9,456 bases of DNA, taken from contig JAFDBA010000106.1 of assembly GCA_019313505.1 (NCBI GenBank), positions 1 through 9,456 of the forward strand, read 5' to 3'. Positions 1 to 7,528 of the stretch are shown in pieces. Within the stretch, counting starts at the first letter, position 1, and each line of letters opens with the position of its first letter. The translations under genes were made by a program, and so were the position numbers. Under the pieces are notes generated by a model, which was not told where the DNA came from, did not search any database, and saw only the letters and a list, made by a program, of their open reading frames with translations. Source of the DNA: Deltaproteobacteria bacterium. GTDB lineage: Bacteria; Desulfobacterota; Desulfobacteria; Desulfobacterales; UBA11574.

Positions 1-1
1 T

Positions 2-499
2 TTTGACCTTGAGTCGATCCATCTGTCTTTGCCTCCCCAATATTCTCCTCCGGATTTTAACGGTCCGCCGGACCCTTATCGAATCGTCGGAGACACCGAT
101 AATGTTCAAAATGTCTCCTTCCCCAAACTCAGGTTTACTTCAACTGCACATATATCCTTCGGGGGAAAAATAGAAAGCGGCATAGCAGAGATCGTCTATT
201 ATGTTCAGGCCACGGACGATGGTAATTACTTGCTGAGACGCGGGGACAACCTTTATCCTTATCAACCATTTGAAGAAAATGCGAGTGATCCCATATTGTG
301 CGAAAACCTTAAATCGCTGACATTCAACTATTATGACCGGGAAGGGACAGAATACGATATGTGGGATTCCGATGCAGAAGATTTCGGATATGCAACCCCT
401 GCTGCAATCGGTATAAAACTCGAGTTGACCAGTGGTACGGATTCCCTATGGTTTAAAACCATGGTAACACTGCCGGTATATCGAAAGAAAAAAGGATAA
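2..499 (+). CDS. gspJ: GspJ, minor pseudopilin of the type II secretion system (5' truncated by window edge)
   Basis: This is the C-terminal 165 residues of a GspJ-like minor pseudopilin; the prepilin leader and N-terminal helix lie before the window. The frame is open from position 2 to the TAA at 497-499. The visible part fits the globular GspJ head: a strand with IVYYVQ followed by LLRR, then a late block with FNYYDREG, a Trp-containing turn (YDMWDS), and a strand pair ending in a Lys-rich tail (YRKKKG). GspJ family members share the pattern 'Y.v....L.R....L.f.Y.d..g..W....P.ai.i.l'. In known systems GspJ joins GspI and GspK in the complex that caps the periplasmic pseudopilus. gspK starts 11 bp downstream, the usual partner order, which supports the call. 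No start or signal can be judged here. Confidence 0.88.
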   Translation, partial: FDLESIHLSLPPQYSPPDFNGPPDPYRIVGDTDNVQNVSFPKLRFTSTAHISFGGKIESGIAEIVYYVQATDDGNYLLRRGDNLYPYQPFEENASDPILCENLKSLTFNYYDREGTEYDMWDSDAEDFGYATPAAIGIKLELTSGTDSLWFKTMVTLPVYRKKKG

Positions 500-510
500 A
501 GAAAAAGAGT

Positions 511-1584
511 ATGCCTGATAAAATTTTAAGAAATAATCGTGGTATAGCCCTTCTTGTTACCTTGGCGATCATCACGATATTGATTGCGGTTGCACTTGAA
601 ATGAACAGAAAGACCCGTTCAGTGGTCTTTTCCGCCGCCGCAAGCCGGGATCGTATTACCCTCTCGTATATGGCGTCCTCAGGCGTAGATATAGCGAAAG
701 CTATGCTGATAACTGATAAAAACAATTCAAATCACGATTCGCTCCAGGAAGAATGGGCCGATTCCGAGAAAATCAGCGAACTCATTCAGGATATCCCCTT
801 TGAAGATGGGACCATCAAGTTGACCATAAATGACGAGCTCGGAAAAATTCAGATTAACAGCCTTGTTACATATCCCGAAGGTCATGCCTTTAATGAACTC
901 CAGAGGGATATGTGGCATCGATTTTTAACTATTTTAATTTCTCAAAATGAATCCCTCGAAGACCTGGAACCGGATATGATTATTAACTCAGCAAAAGACT
1001 GGATAGATTCCGGAGATGACGATGGGATCACCGGACTAAATGGGGCGGAATCAGACTATTACCAGGAGCTTGATCCCCCCTATGTTTGCCGAAACGGCCC
1101 GTTTATTCACATTGGCGAACTTGCTCTTATAAGAGGTGTCACAAGGGAATATTTTCAGCTTGCCGGTGGGGTGCCGGGGATTTCTCGATACATGACGGTT
1201 TTTGGTATGAGCGAAACGGACAACAATAAATTTACGTATGAAGGAAAAATAAATATCAACACCGCAGATCTCCCGGTACTTACTGCCATTCTCCCTTCGG
1301 GGAACCAGGACTTTGCACAGGCAATTTACGACTATCGCCTGGAAACTTCGGACTCTGAATATATCCATGACCTTTCCAGTATTACCTGGTATAAAAAAGT
1401 GCCGGGTTTGAGCGATGTTGAAATCGATCCCCAAATTATAACAACCTCCAGCGATTTTTTTCGGATCGAGTCACTTGCCACATTACATGAAATGAAAATG
1501 AAAATAACGGCAATTGTAAAAAGGGTAAAAAACAAAAAAACAGGGAAATGGGAATGCAGGGTCCTGAGTTGGGAAACAGAATAA
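511..1584 (+). CDS. gspK: GspK, tip pseudopilin of the type II secretion system
   Basis: This 357-residue protein is a GspK-type pseudopilin, larger than other pseudopilins as expected. A short basic leader (residues 1-11, ending RNNRG) is followed by a hydrophobic helix (about 12-30, IALLVTLAII...), the site where prepilin peptidase GspO would cut after Gly11 and methylate the new N-terminus. The mature position 5 is Val, not Glu. Loss of Glu5 is typical of GspK, which sits at the pseudopilus tip and has no preceding subunit to pair with. The periplasmic part shows GspK hallmarks: ELGKIQINS near 100-107, AKDWIDSGDDDG at 161-172, GAESDYY at 178-184, an HIGEL/RGVT segment near 200-212, and the hairpin-like KININTADLPVL at 246-257. 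ATG 511 is the only sensible start because it gives the short leader; the ribosome site is weak (AAGAG close to the ATG). Confidence 0.93.
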   Translation: MPDKILRNNRGIALLVTLAIITILIAVALEMNRKTRSVVFSAAASRDRITLSYMASSGVDIAKAMLITDKNNSNHDSLQEEWADSEKISELIQDIPFEDGTIKLTINDELGKIQINSLVTYPEGHAFNELQRDMWHRFLTILISQNESLEDLEPDMIINSAKDWIDSGDDDGITGLNGAESDYYQELDPPYVCRNGPFIHIGELALIRGVTREYFQLAGGVPGISRYMTVFGMSETDNNKFTYEGKININTADLPVLTAILPSGNQDFAQAIYDYRLETSDSEYIHDLSSITWYKKVPGLSDVEIDPQIITTSSDFFRIESLATLHEMKMKITAIVKRVKNKKTGKWECRVLSWETE

Positions 1585-1633
1585 CATTCCTATATTATTA
1601 ATTTTAGTGCCCCGGTAGAAGAAGGGCAAAGAC

Positions 1634-1662
1634 TTGACACAACGATCATAACATACTATAAT
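1634..1662 (+). promoter_or_regulatory. Exact consensus sigma-70-type promoter upstream of gspL
   Basis: TTGACA at 1634-1639 and TATAAT at 1657-1662 both match the housekeeping sigma-factor consensus at all six bases, and the spacer is 17 bp (1640-1656), the optimal length. It lies in the 105-bp gap between gspK and gspL on the coding strand, so transcription should start near 1669 and give a leader of about 20 nt before the gspL ATG at 1690, which carries its own AGGGA ribosome site. That suggests gspL-M-N-C-D-E can be transcribed independently of the upstream pseudopilin genes. The match is seen directly; promoter activity is inferred. Confidence 0.72.
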
Positions 1663-1671
1663 TACAATTAT
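1658..1671. repeat. Short perfect dyad overlapping the -10 box and predicted start site of the gspL promoter
   Basis: ATAATT (1658-1663) and AATTAT (1666-1671) form a 6-bp inverted repeat around a 2-bp centre (AC). It covers five bases of the -10 hexamer and the predicted +1 region, which is where a repressor site could act. It is made only of A and T in an AT-rich gap, so chance is a real alternative. Confidence 0.3.
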
Positions 1672-1680
1672 TTAAACTTC

Positions 1681-1685
1681 AGGGA
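1681..1685 (+). promoter_or_regulatory. Ribosome binding site of gspL
   Basis: AGGGA ends 4 nt before the ATG at 1690. It is the clearest Shine-Dalgarno-like element in the window, and it fits a gene that is the first in its own transcript. Confidence 0.6.
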
Positions 1686-1689
1686 TACC

Positions 1690-3111
1690 ATGAGCAGAAA
1701 AATACTTGGTCTCGATATTCGACATGATGCCATATCGGCGGTTCTATTAAAAAGTGGTATCAAAGGAACAGACATAGAGGCCCATGTACATGTCCCCATA
1801 TCAAACCAGGTATATATGGAAACGGTGTTAGCGGCTTCCCTGGAAACTATCGTGGAAAAGATCGATATATCCGGTTCTGTCTGTGTGGCTTCCTTTCCTG
1901 CTGACGAGATATCTTACAGAAACATTCAAGTGCCGTTCAAAGGACGGAAAAAAATTAAAAAAATCCTTCCCTATGAACTCGAGCCTACCCTTCCGTTTCC
2001 CATAGATGACCTGATAATAGATTTTTATATTATAGAACTGCCTGATATTGCCAATCGTCACAACATAATTGCAGCGGCAACACTTGCCGCGTTTAATATT
2101 GAGCCTGAAATTGTTACAGTTGGCGGTTATCCTGCAGCGCTATGTGCGGCCGGTCTTGTAAATATTAATGAGAACTGGCTGTTCATCGATATAGATAATA
2201 ACAAAAGCACCCTATTTGCTATTTTATCCAGGAGCGTTTGCCTGATACGTTCTTTCCCATTACGTTCAGATGATAGCTCATCCAAGATGGAATCACTTTG
2301 CACCAACATACAACGCACACTCTCCCCATTGGAAGAGATTATCGGTTTGGATTTTAAACCAGAGGGTGCATTTATTACCGGATGCGGGCTTGATGATTTC
2401 GACTTTGATCAGGATATGGAACAGAGCCTTGGATTCCCTGTCAAACGGGCTGATCTTGTACGGGATACAGATATTATAAAAGAGCATGCCGATTCACAGT
2501 TATGGAATTCCCATCAGATGGACAATTCCTTTTCACTTGCGCTTATGGAAATTGAAGGGACCAATGGTTTGAATTTCCGAAAAGGTCCTTTTGCCGCAAA
2601 AAAAATCTGGGAGGAACACAAAAAAGTTTTGATTAAAACCGGCATTATTGCCGGCATAGTTCTTGGGTTGGCATTTTTCAACGTGGTTCTTGATTCTTAT
2701 TTTATGGGGAAAAACCTGACCCGGCTGAACAATCAGATAACCGGTGTCTTCACTTCAACATTTCCCGATGTCAAAAAAATAGTCGATCCGCTTCAGCAGA
2801 TGCGGATAAAAATACAAGAAGCGAGAAAAAATGCTTTATTACCGGGAGTAACCGACAAAAACATACGAGCTATCGACATTCTAAACAATATTAGCAAACT
2901 TATATCAAAGAACATAGATGTTGTTTTTACCAGACTTGTTATAGGGGCGGAAAGTACGGTGATTTCCGGTGATACAGACACGTTCAATTCTGTGGACAGC
3001 ATCAAAAACAGTCTGGAAAAATCGGATCTTTTTCAAAAAATCATTATTAGTTCCGCCAACATCAACAAATCCGACAATCGGGTGCGTTTTAAGCTGAAAA
3101 TAAATTTGTAA
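1690..3111 (+). CDS. gspL: GspL, inner-membrane platform protein that recruits the GspE ATPase
   Basis: This 473-residue protein has the GspL layout. The cytoplasmic part (about 1-300) opens with ILGLDIRHDAISAVLL, the first strand pair of the actin-like fold shared by GspL and PilM. A motif NFRKGPFA just before the membrane segment recalls the N.R.G.F motif of GspL proteins. One membrane helix lies at about 316-337 (GIIAGIVLGLAFFNVVL). A periplasmic stalk with predicted coiled character (about 340-390) follows, then a small ferredoxin-like domain (about 395-473). In known systems the cytoplasmic domain binds the N-terminal domain of GspE and the periplasmic domain pairs with GspM. It is bicistronic in style with gspM (30-bp gap) and has its own consensus promoter upstream. 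Length and topology are normal for the family. The gene position between gspK and gspM supports the call. Confidence 0.92.
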   Translation: MSRKILGLDIRHDAISAVLLKSGIKGTDIEAHVHVPISNQVYMETVLAASLETIVEKIDISGSVCVASFPADEISYRNIQVPFKGRKKIKKILPYELEPTLPFPIDDLIIDFYIIELPDIANRHNIIAAATLAAFNIEPEIVTVGGYPAALCAAGLVNINENWLFIDIDNNKSTLFAILSRSVCLIRSFPLRSDDSSSKMESLCTNIQRTLSPLEEIIGLDFKPEGAFITGCGLDDFDFDQDMEQSLGFPVKRADLVRDTDIIKEHADSQLWNSHQMDNSFSLALMEIEGTNGLNFRKGPFAAKKIWEEHKKVLIKTGIIAGIVLGLAFFNVVLDSYFMGKNLTRLNNQITGVFTSTFPDVKKIVDPLQQMRIKIQEARKNALLPGVTDKNIRAIDILNNISKLISKNIDVVFTRLVIGAESTVISGDTDTFNSVDSIKNSLEKSDLFQKIIISSANINKSDNRVRFKLKINL

Positions 3112-3141
3112 CCGAACATCAACCAACAGCGGATGATTTAA

Positions 3142-3669
3142 ATGGCAAAAAAACTAGCCAGACGTGAAAAATACTCAATCTATGTGCTATCGGGTGTTAT
3201 CTGCCTGTTTGTTGTATTTCAATTTTTAGTTTTTCCATCTCTGGACAAACGGGAGCGCCTTAAAAGAATTCTCCAGGCCAAAACAGACATACTGGAAAAG
3301 ATGACAGTCCTTCAATCAGAGTACGATATGATTAAAAAAAGGACTGAATTATCAAAGTTGCGTTTTGCAAAAAGGGATACCGGTTTTACACTATTTTCCT
3401 TCCTCGACAAACTTACAGGGAAAGCGGGGATAAAAAACCATGTAACTTATATGAAGCCTTCGACGTCGGTTCAGAAAAACAGCCTTTTTAAAATTTCTCA
3501 GGTGGAAATGAAGCTTCAGGGTTTAACTTTGCAGCAGTTGACTACCTACATGCACATGGTTGAAACATCAAAAAATATGGTGAATATAAAAAGGCTATCT
3601 ATTTCAAAAACAGGTAAACAAGAGGGTTTTATAGACGCTGTTCTACAGGTTGAAACGGCTGAAAAATAA
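3142..3669 (+). CDS. gspM: GspM, inner-membrane platform protein
   Basis: This 175-residue protein has GspM topology: a basic cytoplasmic tail (residues 1-10, MAKKLARREK), one membrane helix at about 11-31, a charged coiled-coil-like stretch (about 36-72), and a small C-terminal domain (about 80-175), probably ferredoxin-like. GspM sequences are poorly conserved, so the call rests mainly on size, topology and position between gspL and gspN. In known systems GspM stabilises GspL and connects the platform to GspC. The ATG at 3142 has a modest GGA 8 nt upstream. The stop is only 2 bp before the gspN ATG, so translational coupling with gspN is likely. Confidence 0.87.
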   Translation: MAKKLARREKYSIYVLSGVICLFVVFQFLVFPSLDKRERLKRILQAKTDILEKMTVLQSEYDMIKKRTELSKLRFAKRDTGFTLFSFLDKLTGKAGIKNHVTYMKPSTSVQKNSLFKISQVEMKLQGLTLQQLTTYMHMVETSKNMVNIKRLSISKTGKQEGFIDAVLQVETAEK

Positions 3670-3671
3670 TT

Positions 3672-4535
3672 ATGCATAATACTAGAAAATGGCTGCCGTA
3701 TTCCCTCTTTATCATAGCGGTAACAGCATTTTTCATTTATTATCTGTTCCCGTCGGATAAAGTAAAAAATTACATAACGTTTAATCTTAACAAGACCTAT
3801 CCGGGCACAAAAATTGCGATTGATCATGTGAAACCTGCTTTTCCCCCTGGTTTGAAGTTGTACGATGTAAACTTTTATCGCAGGCATGATTCTTTATTCA
3901 GGGCGGAGCAGATAAAGATAGCTCCCGGATTTTTATCGCTTTTTAGTTCAAAAACAATCTTTTTTTTCAAAGGCAGCGCATATACCGGTATTTTCAAAGG
4001 CAAGGGAGAGTTCACTAAAAACAGCCATGAGATTATGATTAACGGGAAGCTATCCGGCATCCGGATAAAAAAAATATCCGCCATAAAAGATTTGATCGGC
4101 CGTAATATATCAGGGGTGCTTGACGGGAACTTCACATATCGGAACCAAAAGGAATCAGGAGATAATCTAAAAGCCGAACTTATCATTTCAAACGGTCAAT
4201 TAGAACTGTTAACGCCCCTATTCCAGCTGGAGAACCTCCCTTTCAAAAAGATTACAGCCGAGCTGGCCATGAAAAATATGAATCTTCAAATCAAAAAATG
4301 TGTAATAACCGGAGACCAGATGGACGGTAGCATTTCAGGATCCATCACTTTGAAAGACACTCCCGGGCAAAGTTATTTAAAACTTTCAGGAACGATTAAT
4401 CCTCATCCGTCATTCCTTGAAGAGCTGGGAAATGATCTTCCGACAAATCTATTGCCGAAAAGAATATTTGGTAAAAACGGTGTCCATATAAGGATTTACG
4501 GCACCTTGGACAAACCCCGTTTCTTTTTGAACTAA
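3672..4535 (+). CDS. gspN: GspN, AsmA-like inner-membrane-anchored protein of the type II secretion cluster
   Basis: This 287-residue protein starts with a short basic tail and one membrane helix (about 8-26), followed by a periplasmic domain built of alternating beta strands. The segment KTYPGTKIAIDHVKPAFPPGL (41-61, read as key residues PG, H52, PPG) and the following LYDVNFYR resemble the opening of AsmA-like domains, which are related to lipid-transfer and outer-membrane biogenesis proteins. The end (GTLDKPRFFLN) also fits AsmA-type repeats. GspN is dispensable or absent in many T2SS, but a short AsmA-like form is common in deltaproteobacterial and Leptospira clusters. Its exact role is not established. 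The start lies 2 bp after gspM with no clear ribosome site, so coupled translation is likely. gspC follows after 29 bp. Confidence 0.82.
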   Translation: MHNTRKWLPYSLFIIAVTAFFIYYLFPSDKVKNYITFNLNKTYPGTKIAIDHVKPAFPPGLKLYDVNFYRRHDSLFRAEQIKIAPGFLSLFSSKTIFFFKGSAYTGIFKGKGEFTKNSHEIMINGKLSGIRIKKISAIKDLIGRNISGVLDGNFTYRNQKESGDNLKAELIISNGQLELLTPLFQLENLPFKKITAELAMKNMNLQIKKCVITGDQMDGSISGSITLKDTPGQSYLKLSGTINPHPSFLEELGNDLPTNLLPKRIFGKNGVHIRIYGTLDKPRFFLN

Positions 4536-4564
4536 CTAAAAATTTGCAGGCTGATGTTTTGATT

Positions 4565-5404
4565 ATGAAAAGATACTTTGCCGTACTAAATATTTTATTA
4601 GTCGCAGTTGCCGTTTATTTTAGCGTAAAAGTGTTTTATAAGGTTGCAACAACGAATCTTAATAATGCTTCTTCCCGAGATGCTACAACCAGACATGTAA
4701 TTTCCCCCGAAGATGCAACCGTCCATCCCATATCTTATTACAGGGCAATAATAGAGCGCAATCTTTTCAATTCAAAAAAGGGAACCGGACAACATACCGA
4801 AAGGCTCGATATCGAAACCCTTGAACCCACAGATCTCAAGCTAAAACTGCTGGGAACCGTCTCGGGCGATAACAAAGAAGCTTATGCCGTTATAGAAGAT
4901 ACTGGGGAAAGGCGCCAGGATCTGTACAGGATCGGGGATTCTATTCAAAACGCGACACTTAAGATGATTTTAAGAGAAAAAGTAATATTACGGGTTAACG
5001 GCAAAGACGAAATATTAGGAATTGAGGAGGTCCACGGCAGTCAGAAAACAAGTATTTCTTCAAAAAGCGCAAGAAGAGCAACGTCACAGAACATCACCTT
5101 AAAACGTTCCCGGATAGAATCAGCGGTTAAAGACGTCAATAACCTCATGAAACAGGTGAGAATACGGCCTCATTTTACAAACGGAAAACCGGACGGCCTA
5201 CGTTTAACGGGAATCAGGCCAAATTCTATATTCTATAATATGGGTTTAAAAAGCGGGGATATTATCACCGGCGCTAATAATAATAATATCGAATCTGTAG
5301 ACGACGTCCTCAAATTCTATCAAAGCTTGCAGTCATCTTCCAGTGTGAAGCTTCAGGTAAAACGAAGAGGCCGGCCCAAAACAATCAATTATAATATTGA
5401 ATAA
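4565..5404 (+). CDS. gspC: GspC, inner-membrane to secretin connector with PDZ domain
   Basis: With the ATG at 4565 this is a 279-residue GspC. It has a membrane anchor at about 5-27, the short motif ERNLFN (64-69) that precedes the homology region in GspC proteins, the HR domain (about 91-155, with LKLLGTV and YRIGDSI), a Ser/Arg-rich linker (about 162-185), and a C-terminal PDZ domain (about 195-279, with PNSIFYNMGLKSGDIITG). In known systems the HR domain binds the N0 domain of GspD and the PDZ domain takes part in substrate choice or gating. Earlier in-frame TTG starts exist at 4544 (7 residues longer) and 4559. ATG 4565 gives the more typical N-terminus (MKRYF then hydrophobic helix), but the only purine-rich site (AGG, 4548-4550) fits TTG 4559 better, so the start is not certain. 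The PDZ domain carries four Asn in a row at 238-241. Confidence 0.9.
   Translation: MKRYFAVLNILLVAVAVYFSVKVFYKVATTNLNNASSRDATTRHVISPEDATVHPISYYRAIIERNLFNSKKGTGQHTERLDIETLEPTDLKLKLLGTVSGDNKEAYAVIEDTGERRQDLYRIGDSIQNATLKMILREKVILRVNGKDEILGIEEVHGSQKTSISSKSARRATSQNITLKRSRIESAVKDVNNLMKQVRIRPHFTNGKPDGLRLTGIRPNSIFYNMGLKSGDIITGANNNNIESVDDVLKFYQSLQSSSSVKLQVKRRGRPKTINYNIE
5276..5287 (+). repeat. (AAT)4 trinucleotide repeat inside gspC
   Basis: Four consecutive AAT codons encode Asn-Asn-Asn-Asn in the PDZ domain, at the turn after GDIITG where PDZ domains usually have an Asn-Gly turn. It is in frame, so any slippage would add or remove whole residues without breaking the gene. Confidence 0.6.
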
Positions 5405-5531
5405 ATTATAAATGTATGATAATATAAATTTTTTTTGAGTTAACAACGAATACCTTATCGTAAAAAGTACAATTTAGAAACCATCAGCGAAAAATCTGGT
5501 TATGCAATAAATGGTGGTATATCGGTAATAA
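5405..5531. other. AT-rich 127-bp gap between gspC and gspD
   Basis: This is the longest gene-free stretch in the window. It is strongly AT-rich and contains a run of eight T (5429-5436). I see no open frame of note, no GC-rich terminator hairpin and no convincing -35/-10 pair; TTGAGT at 5435-5440 has no good -10 partner at the right distance. It may hold a weak promoter or a leader for gspD, but nothing here is strong enough to call. Confidence 0.4.
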
Positions 5532-7493
5532 ATGAAATCATACGGTAACATATCAAAACCTATCAGATATTTATTTGCCTTGCTTGTTCTGATGATGACC
5601 ATGCACCTGTCCATGGATGCGATCGCTCAAGTTTCCGGGAAAACCGGAAAGACGTCAACAGTCAAACAGGCTTCCAGGGGAGACAGGGATTCGGAACGAT
5701 TCATTTCCATAGATTTCAACGATGTCGATCTTTCCGTTTTTATTAAATTTATTAGTGAATTGACCTCAAAGAATTTTGTTGTAGATCAACGAGTAAAAGG
5801 AAAGGTTACTATAATTTCCCCTGCCAAAATTTCCGTCAAAGAGGCTTACAAAGTTTTTGAATCTGTTCTGGAAGTCCATGGTTATACCACGGTAAAAGCA
5901 GGACAAGTGACTAAAATCATCCCATCTCCCGATGCACGATCAAAAAATATTGAAACACGTTTAAAAGGAGAGGCCGCTTCACCGGCGGATAGGGTTGTTA
6001 CACAACTGATACCCTTGAAATTCGCAAATGCCATTGAAATAAAAAAACTTTTCGCGCCTTTGATTTCCAAAAGCAGCGTGATCCTGGCCTATCCCCCGAC
6101 AAACATGCTGATTGTAACGGATGTATATTCAAACATAAAACGGTTACTTCGAATCCTGAAAGCAATTGATGTAACCGGTATGGGAGAGGAACTCTCTGTG
6201 ATTCCTCTGGAATATGCTGATTGCACAAAATTTGTAAAAATTCTGGATTCTGTTTTCAAGGCAAAAAGAGGATCCAAAGCACAAGCTTCAGCCACGGCAA
6301 TCAAATTTGTGGCCGATGAACGGACCAATACGATTATCGTCCTTGCCAGCGAGGTCACAACCACAAGGATTAAAAGACTGATAAATCTGCTGGACAGGGA
6401 AACTCCCCGGGGAAAAGAGAAGATCCGCGTCTATTATCTCGAAAATGCCAATGCCGAGGACCTGGCCAAGGTTCTCCAGGAACTGCCGACAAAAAAGGGG
6501 GGATCACCTGAAGGGAGAAAAACCCAGTTTATTTCGGAAACAGCTAAAATAACCGCAGATAAAGCAACCAACAGCCTGATTATAATGGCAGGCAAGGAGG
6601 ATTACCTGGTCCTGGAAGAGATCATTAATAAACTGGATATACCCAGATCCATGGTTTATATCGAGAGCCTTATCATGGAAGTTAATGTGGAAAAGGACTT
6701 TAATCTCGGGGTTGAATGGATAGCAGGAGGCAAAACCTCAATAGACGGCAAAGAAACGGCCATTGGCGGTGCATTTAGTTCAACAGGGGGTGTTTTGCCA
6801 TCTCCTCTAACATCGCCTGGGCAAGGTTTTTCTCTGGGCGTATTCAGCGAAGCGGTTACCATTGCCGGTATTACTTTTCCCAACCTTGGCGCAGTTGTAC
6901 GGGCTTTCAAAAAGGACAAAGATGTTCATATTCTTTCCACCCCTCAGATCCTGACCACTGACAATGAAGAGGCAACCATCACGGTTGGGAAAAATGTCCC
7001 TTATCAAACCAGAGCAGGCACTTCGGACGCAGCTGTAGATTACAGTTACTATGAATATAAAGACGTTGGCATAACGTTAAAGATTACCCCTCAAATCAGC
7101 AAGGATCGGCTGGTGCGACTCAATATCTTTCTGGAATCAACCAAACTGGACGAACTGGCAAGCACTGTAGATGACCGTCCGACAACTTTAAAGCGCACCA
7201 TCGAAAACACCGTAATTGTAAAAGATAAAAATACGGTGGTCATCGGCGGATTAATCGATGACAGCTTTTCTAGAACAGAATACAAGGTTCCCTGTCTGGG
7301 AGACATCCCCTTACTTAATTTCCTGTTCAAGTCAACATCAAGGGCAGGTGATAAGACCAACCTTTTTGTGTTTATTGCACCCCACGTAATAGAAAATCCT
7401 GCTGAAGCAGAAGAAATTTATCAAAAAAAGAAAGATAAAATGGACCAGATCAGAGAAGGCAATATCAAAATGTACGATAATAATTCGCCTTAG
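5532..7493 (+). CDS. gspD: GspD, outer-membrane secretin of the type II secretion system
   Basis: This 653-residue secretin forms the outer-membrane channel. A Sec signal peptide covers residues 1-32 with cleavage likely after AIA. The periplasmic domains follow in order: N0 (about 56-132, opening FISIDFNDVDL), N1 (about 155-215), N2 (about 219-288) and N3 (about 297-370, opening KIRVYYLENANAEDLA). The secretin domain covers about 374-622, with VYIESLIMEV at its start, a gate-like GAVVRAF at 453-459, the ILSTPQILT strand, and the secretin signature VPCLGDIPLLNFLF at 586-599. N0 is the docking site for the GspC HR domain, and gspC is the gene just upstream. After the secretin domain only about 30 charged residues remain, with no S-domain-like extension for a GspS-type pilotin. 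The mature N-terminus is Gln, not Cys, so it is not itself a lipoprotein. Ribosome site before ATG 5532 is weak. gspE starts 35 bp after its stop. Confidence 0.96.
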   Translation: MKSYGNISKPIRYLFALLVLMMTMHLSMDAIAQVSGKTGKTSTVKQASRGDRDSERFISIDFNDVDLSVFIKFISELTSKNFVVDQRVKGKVTIISPAKISVKEAYKVFESVLEVHGYTTVKAGQVTKIIPSPDARSKNIETRLKGEAASPADRVVTQLIPLKFANAIEIKKLFAPLISKSSVILAYPPTNMLIVTDVYSNIKRLLRILKAIDVTGMGEELSVIPLEYADCTKFVKILDSVFKAKRGSKAQASATAIKFVADERTNTIIVLASEVTTTRIKRLINLLDRETPRGKEKIRVYYLENANAEDLAKVLQELPTKKGGSPEGRKTQFISETAKITADKATNSLIIMAGKEDYLVLEEIINKLDIPRSMVYIESLIMEVNVEKDFNLGVEWIAGGKTSIDGKETAIGGAFSSTGGVLPSPLTSPGQGFSLGVFSEAVTIAGITFPNLGAVVRAFKKDKDVHILSTPQILTTDNEEATITVGKNVPYQTRAGTSDAAVDYSYYEYKDVGITLKITPQISKDRLVRLNIFLESTKLDELASTVDDRPTTLKRTIENTVIVKDKNTVVIGGLIDDSFSRTEYKVPCLGDIPLLNFLFKSTSRAGDKTNLFVFIAPHVIENPAEAEEIYQKKKDKMDQIREGNIKMYDNNSP

Positions 7494-7528
7494 AGAGATC
7501 CTTAAAATCAAACAGACCGTCAAACAGC

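Noticed and set aside
1051..1434. Long minus-strand open frames such as this one opposite gspK, and similar ones opposite gspL, gspD and gspE
   Set aside because: They lie wholly opposite well-supported conserved genes, have no recognisable domains and no start signals; they are frame shadows.
1608..1628. TGCCC ... GGGCA inverted repeat in the gspK-gspL gap as a terminator
   Set aside because: The stem is only 5 bp with an 11-nt loop and no T-run follows; it sits directly before the -35 box, so at most it is an incidental structure.
1690..3111. Reading gspL as PilM of a type IV pilus
   Set aside because: PilM lacks the membrane helix and periplasmic domain seen here at about residues 316-473, and the neighbours are gspK, gspM and other T2SS genes rather than pilN, pilO, pilP and pilQ.
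5406..5436. TTATA ... TATAA repeat followed by eight T after gspC as a rho-independent terminator
   Set aside because: The stem is 5 bp of A/T only with a 12-nt loop, far too weak for an intrinsic terminator.
5515..5523. TGG-TATATC as an extended -10 promoter for gspD
   Set aside because: It matches the -10 consensus poorly and lies so close to the ATG at 5532 that almost no leader would remain; no -35 partner is visible.
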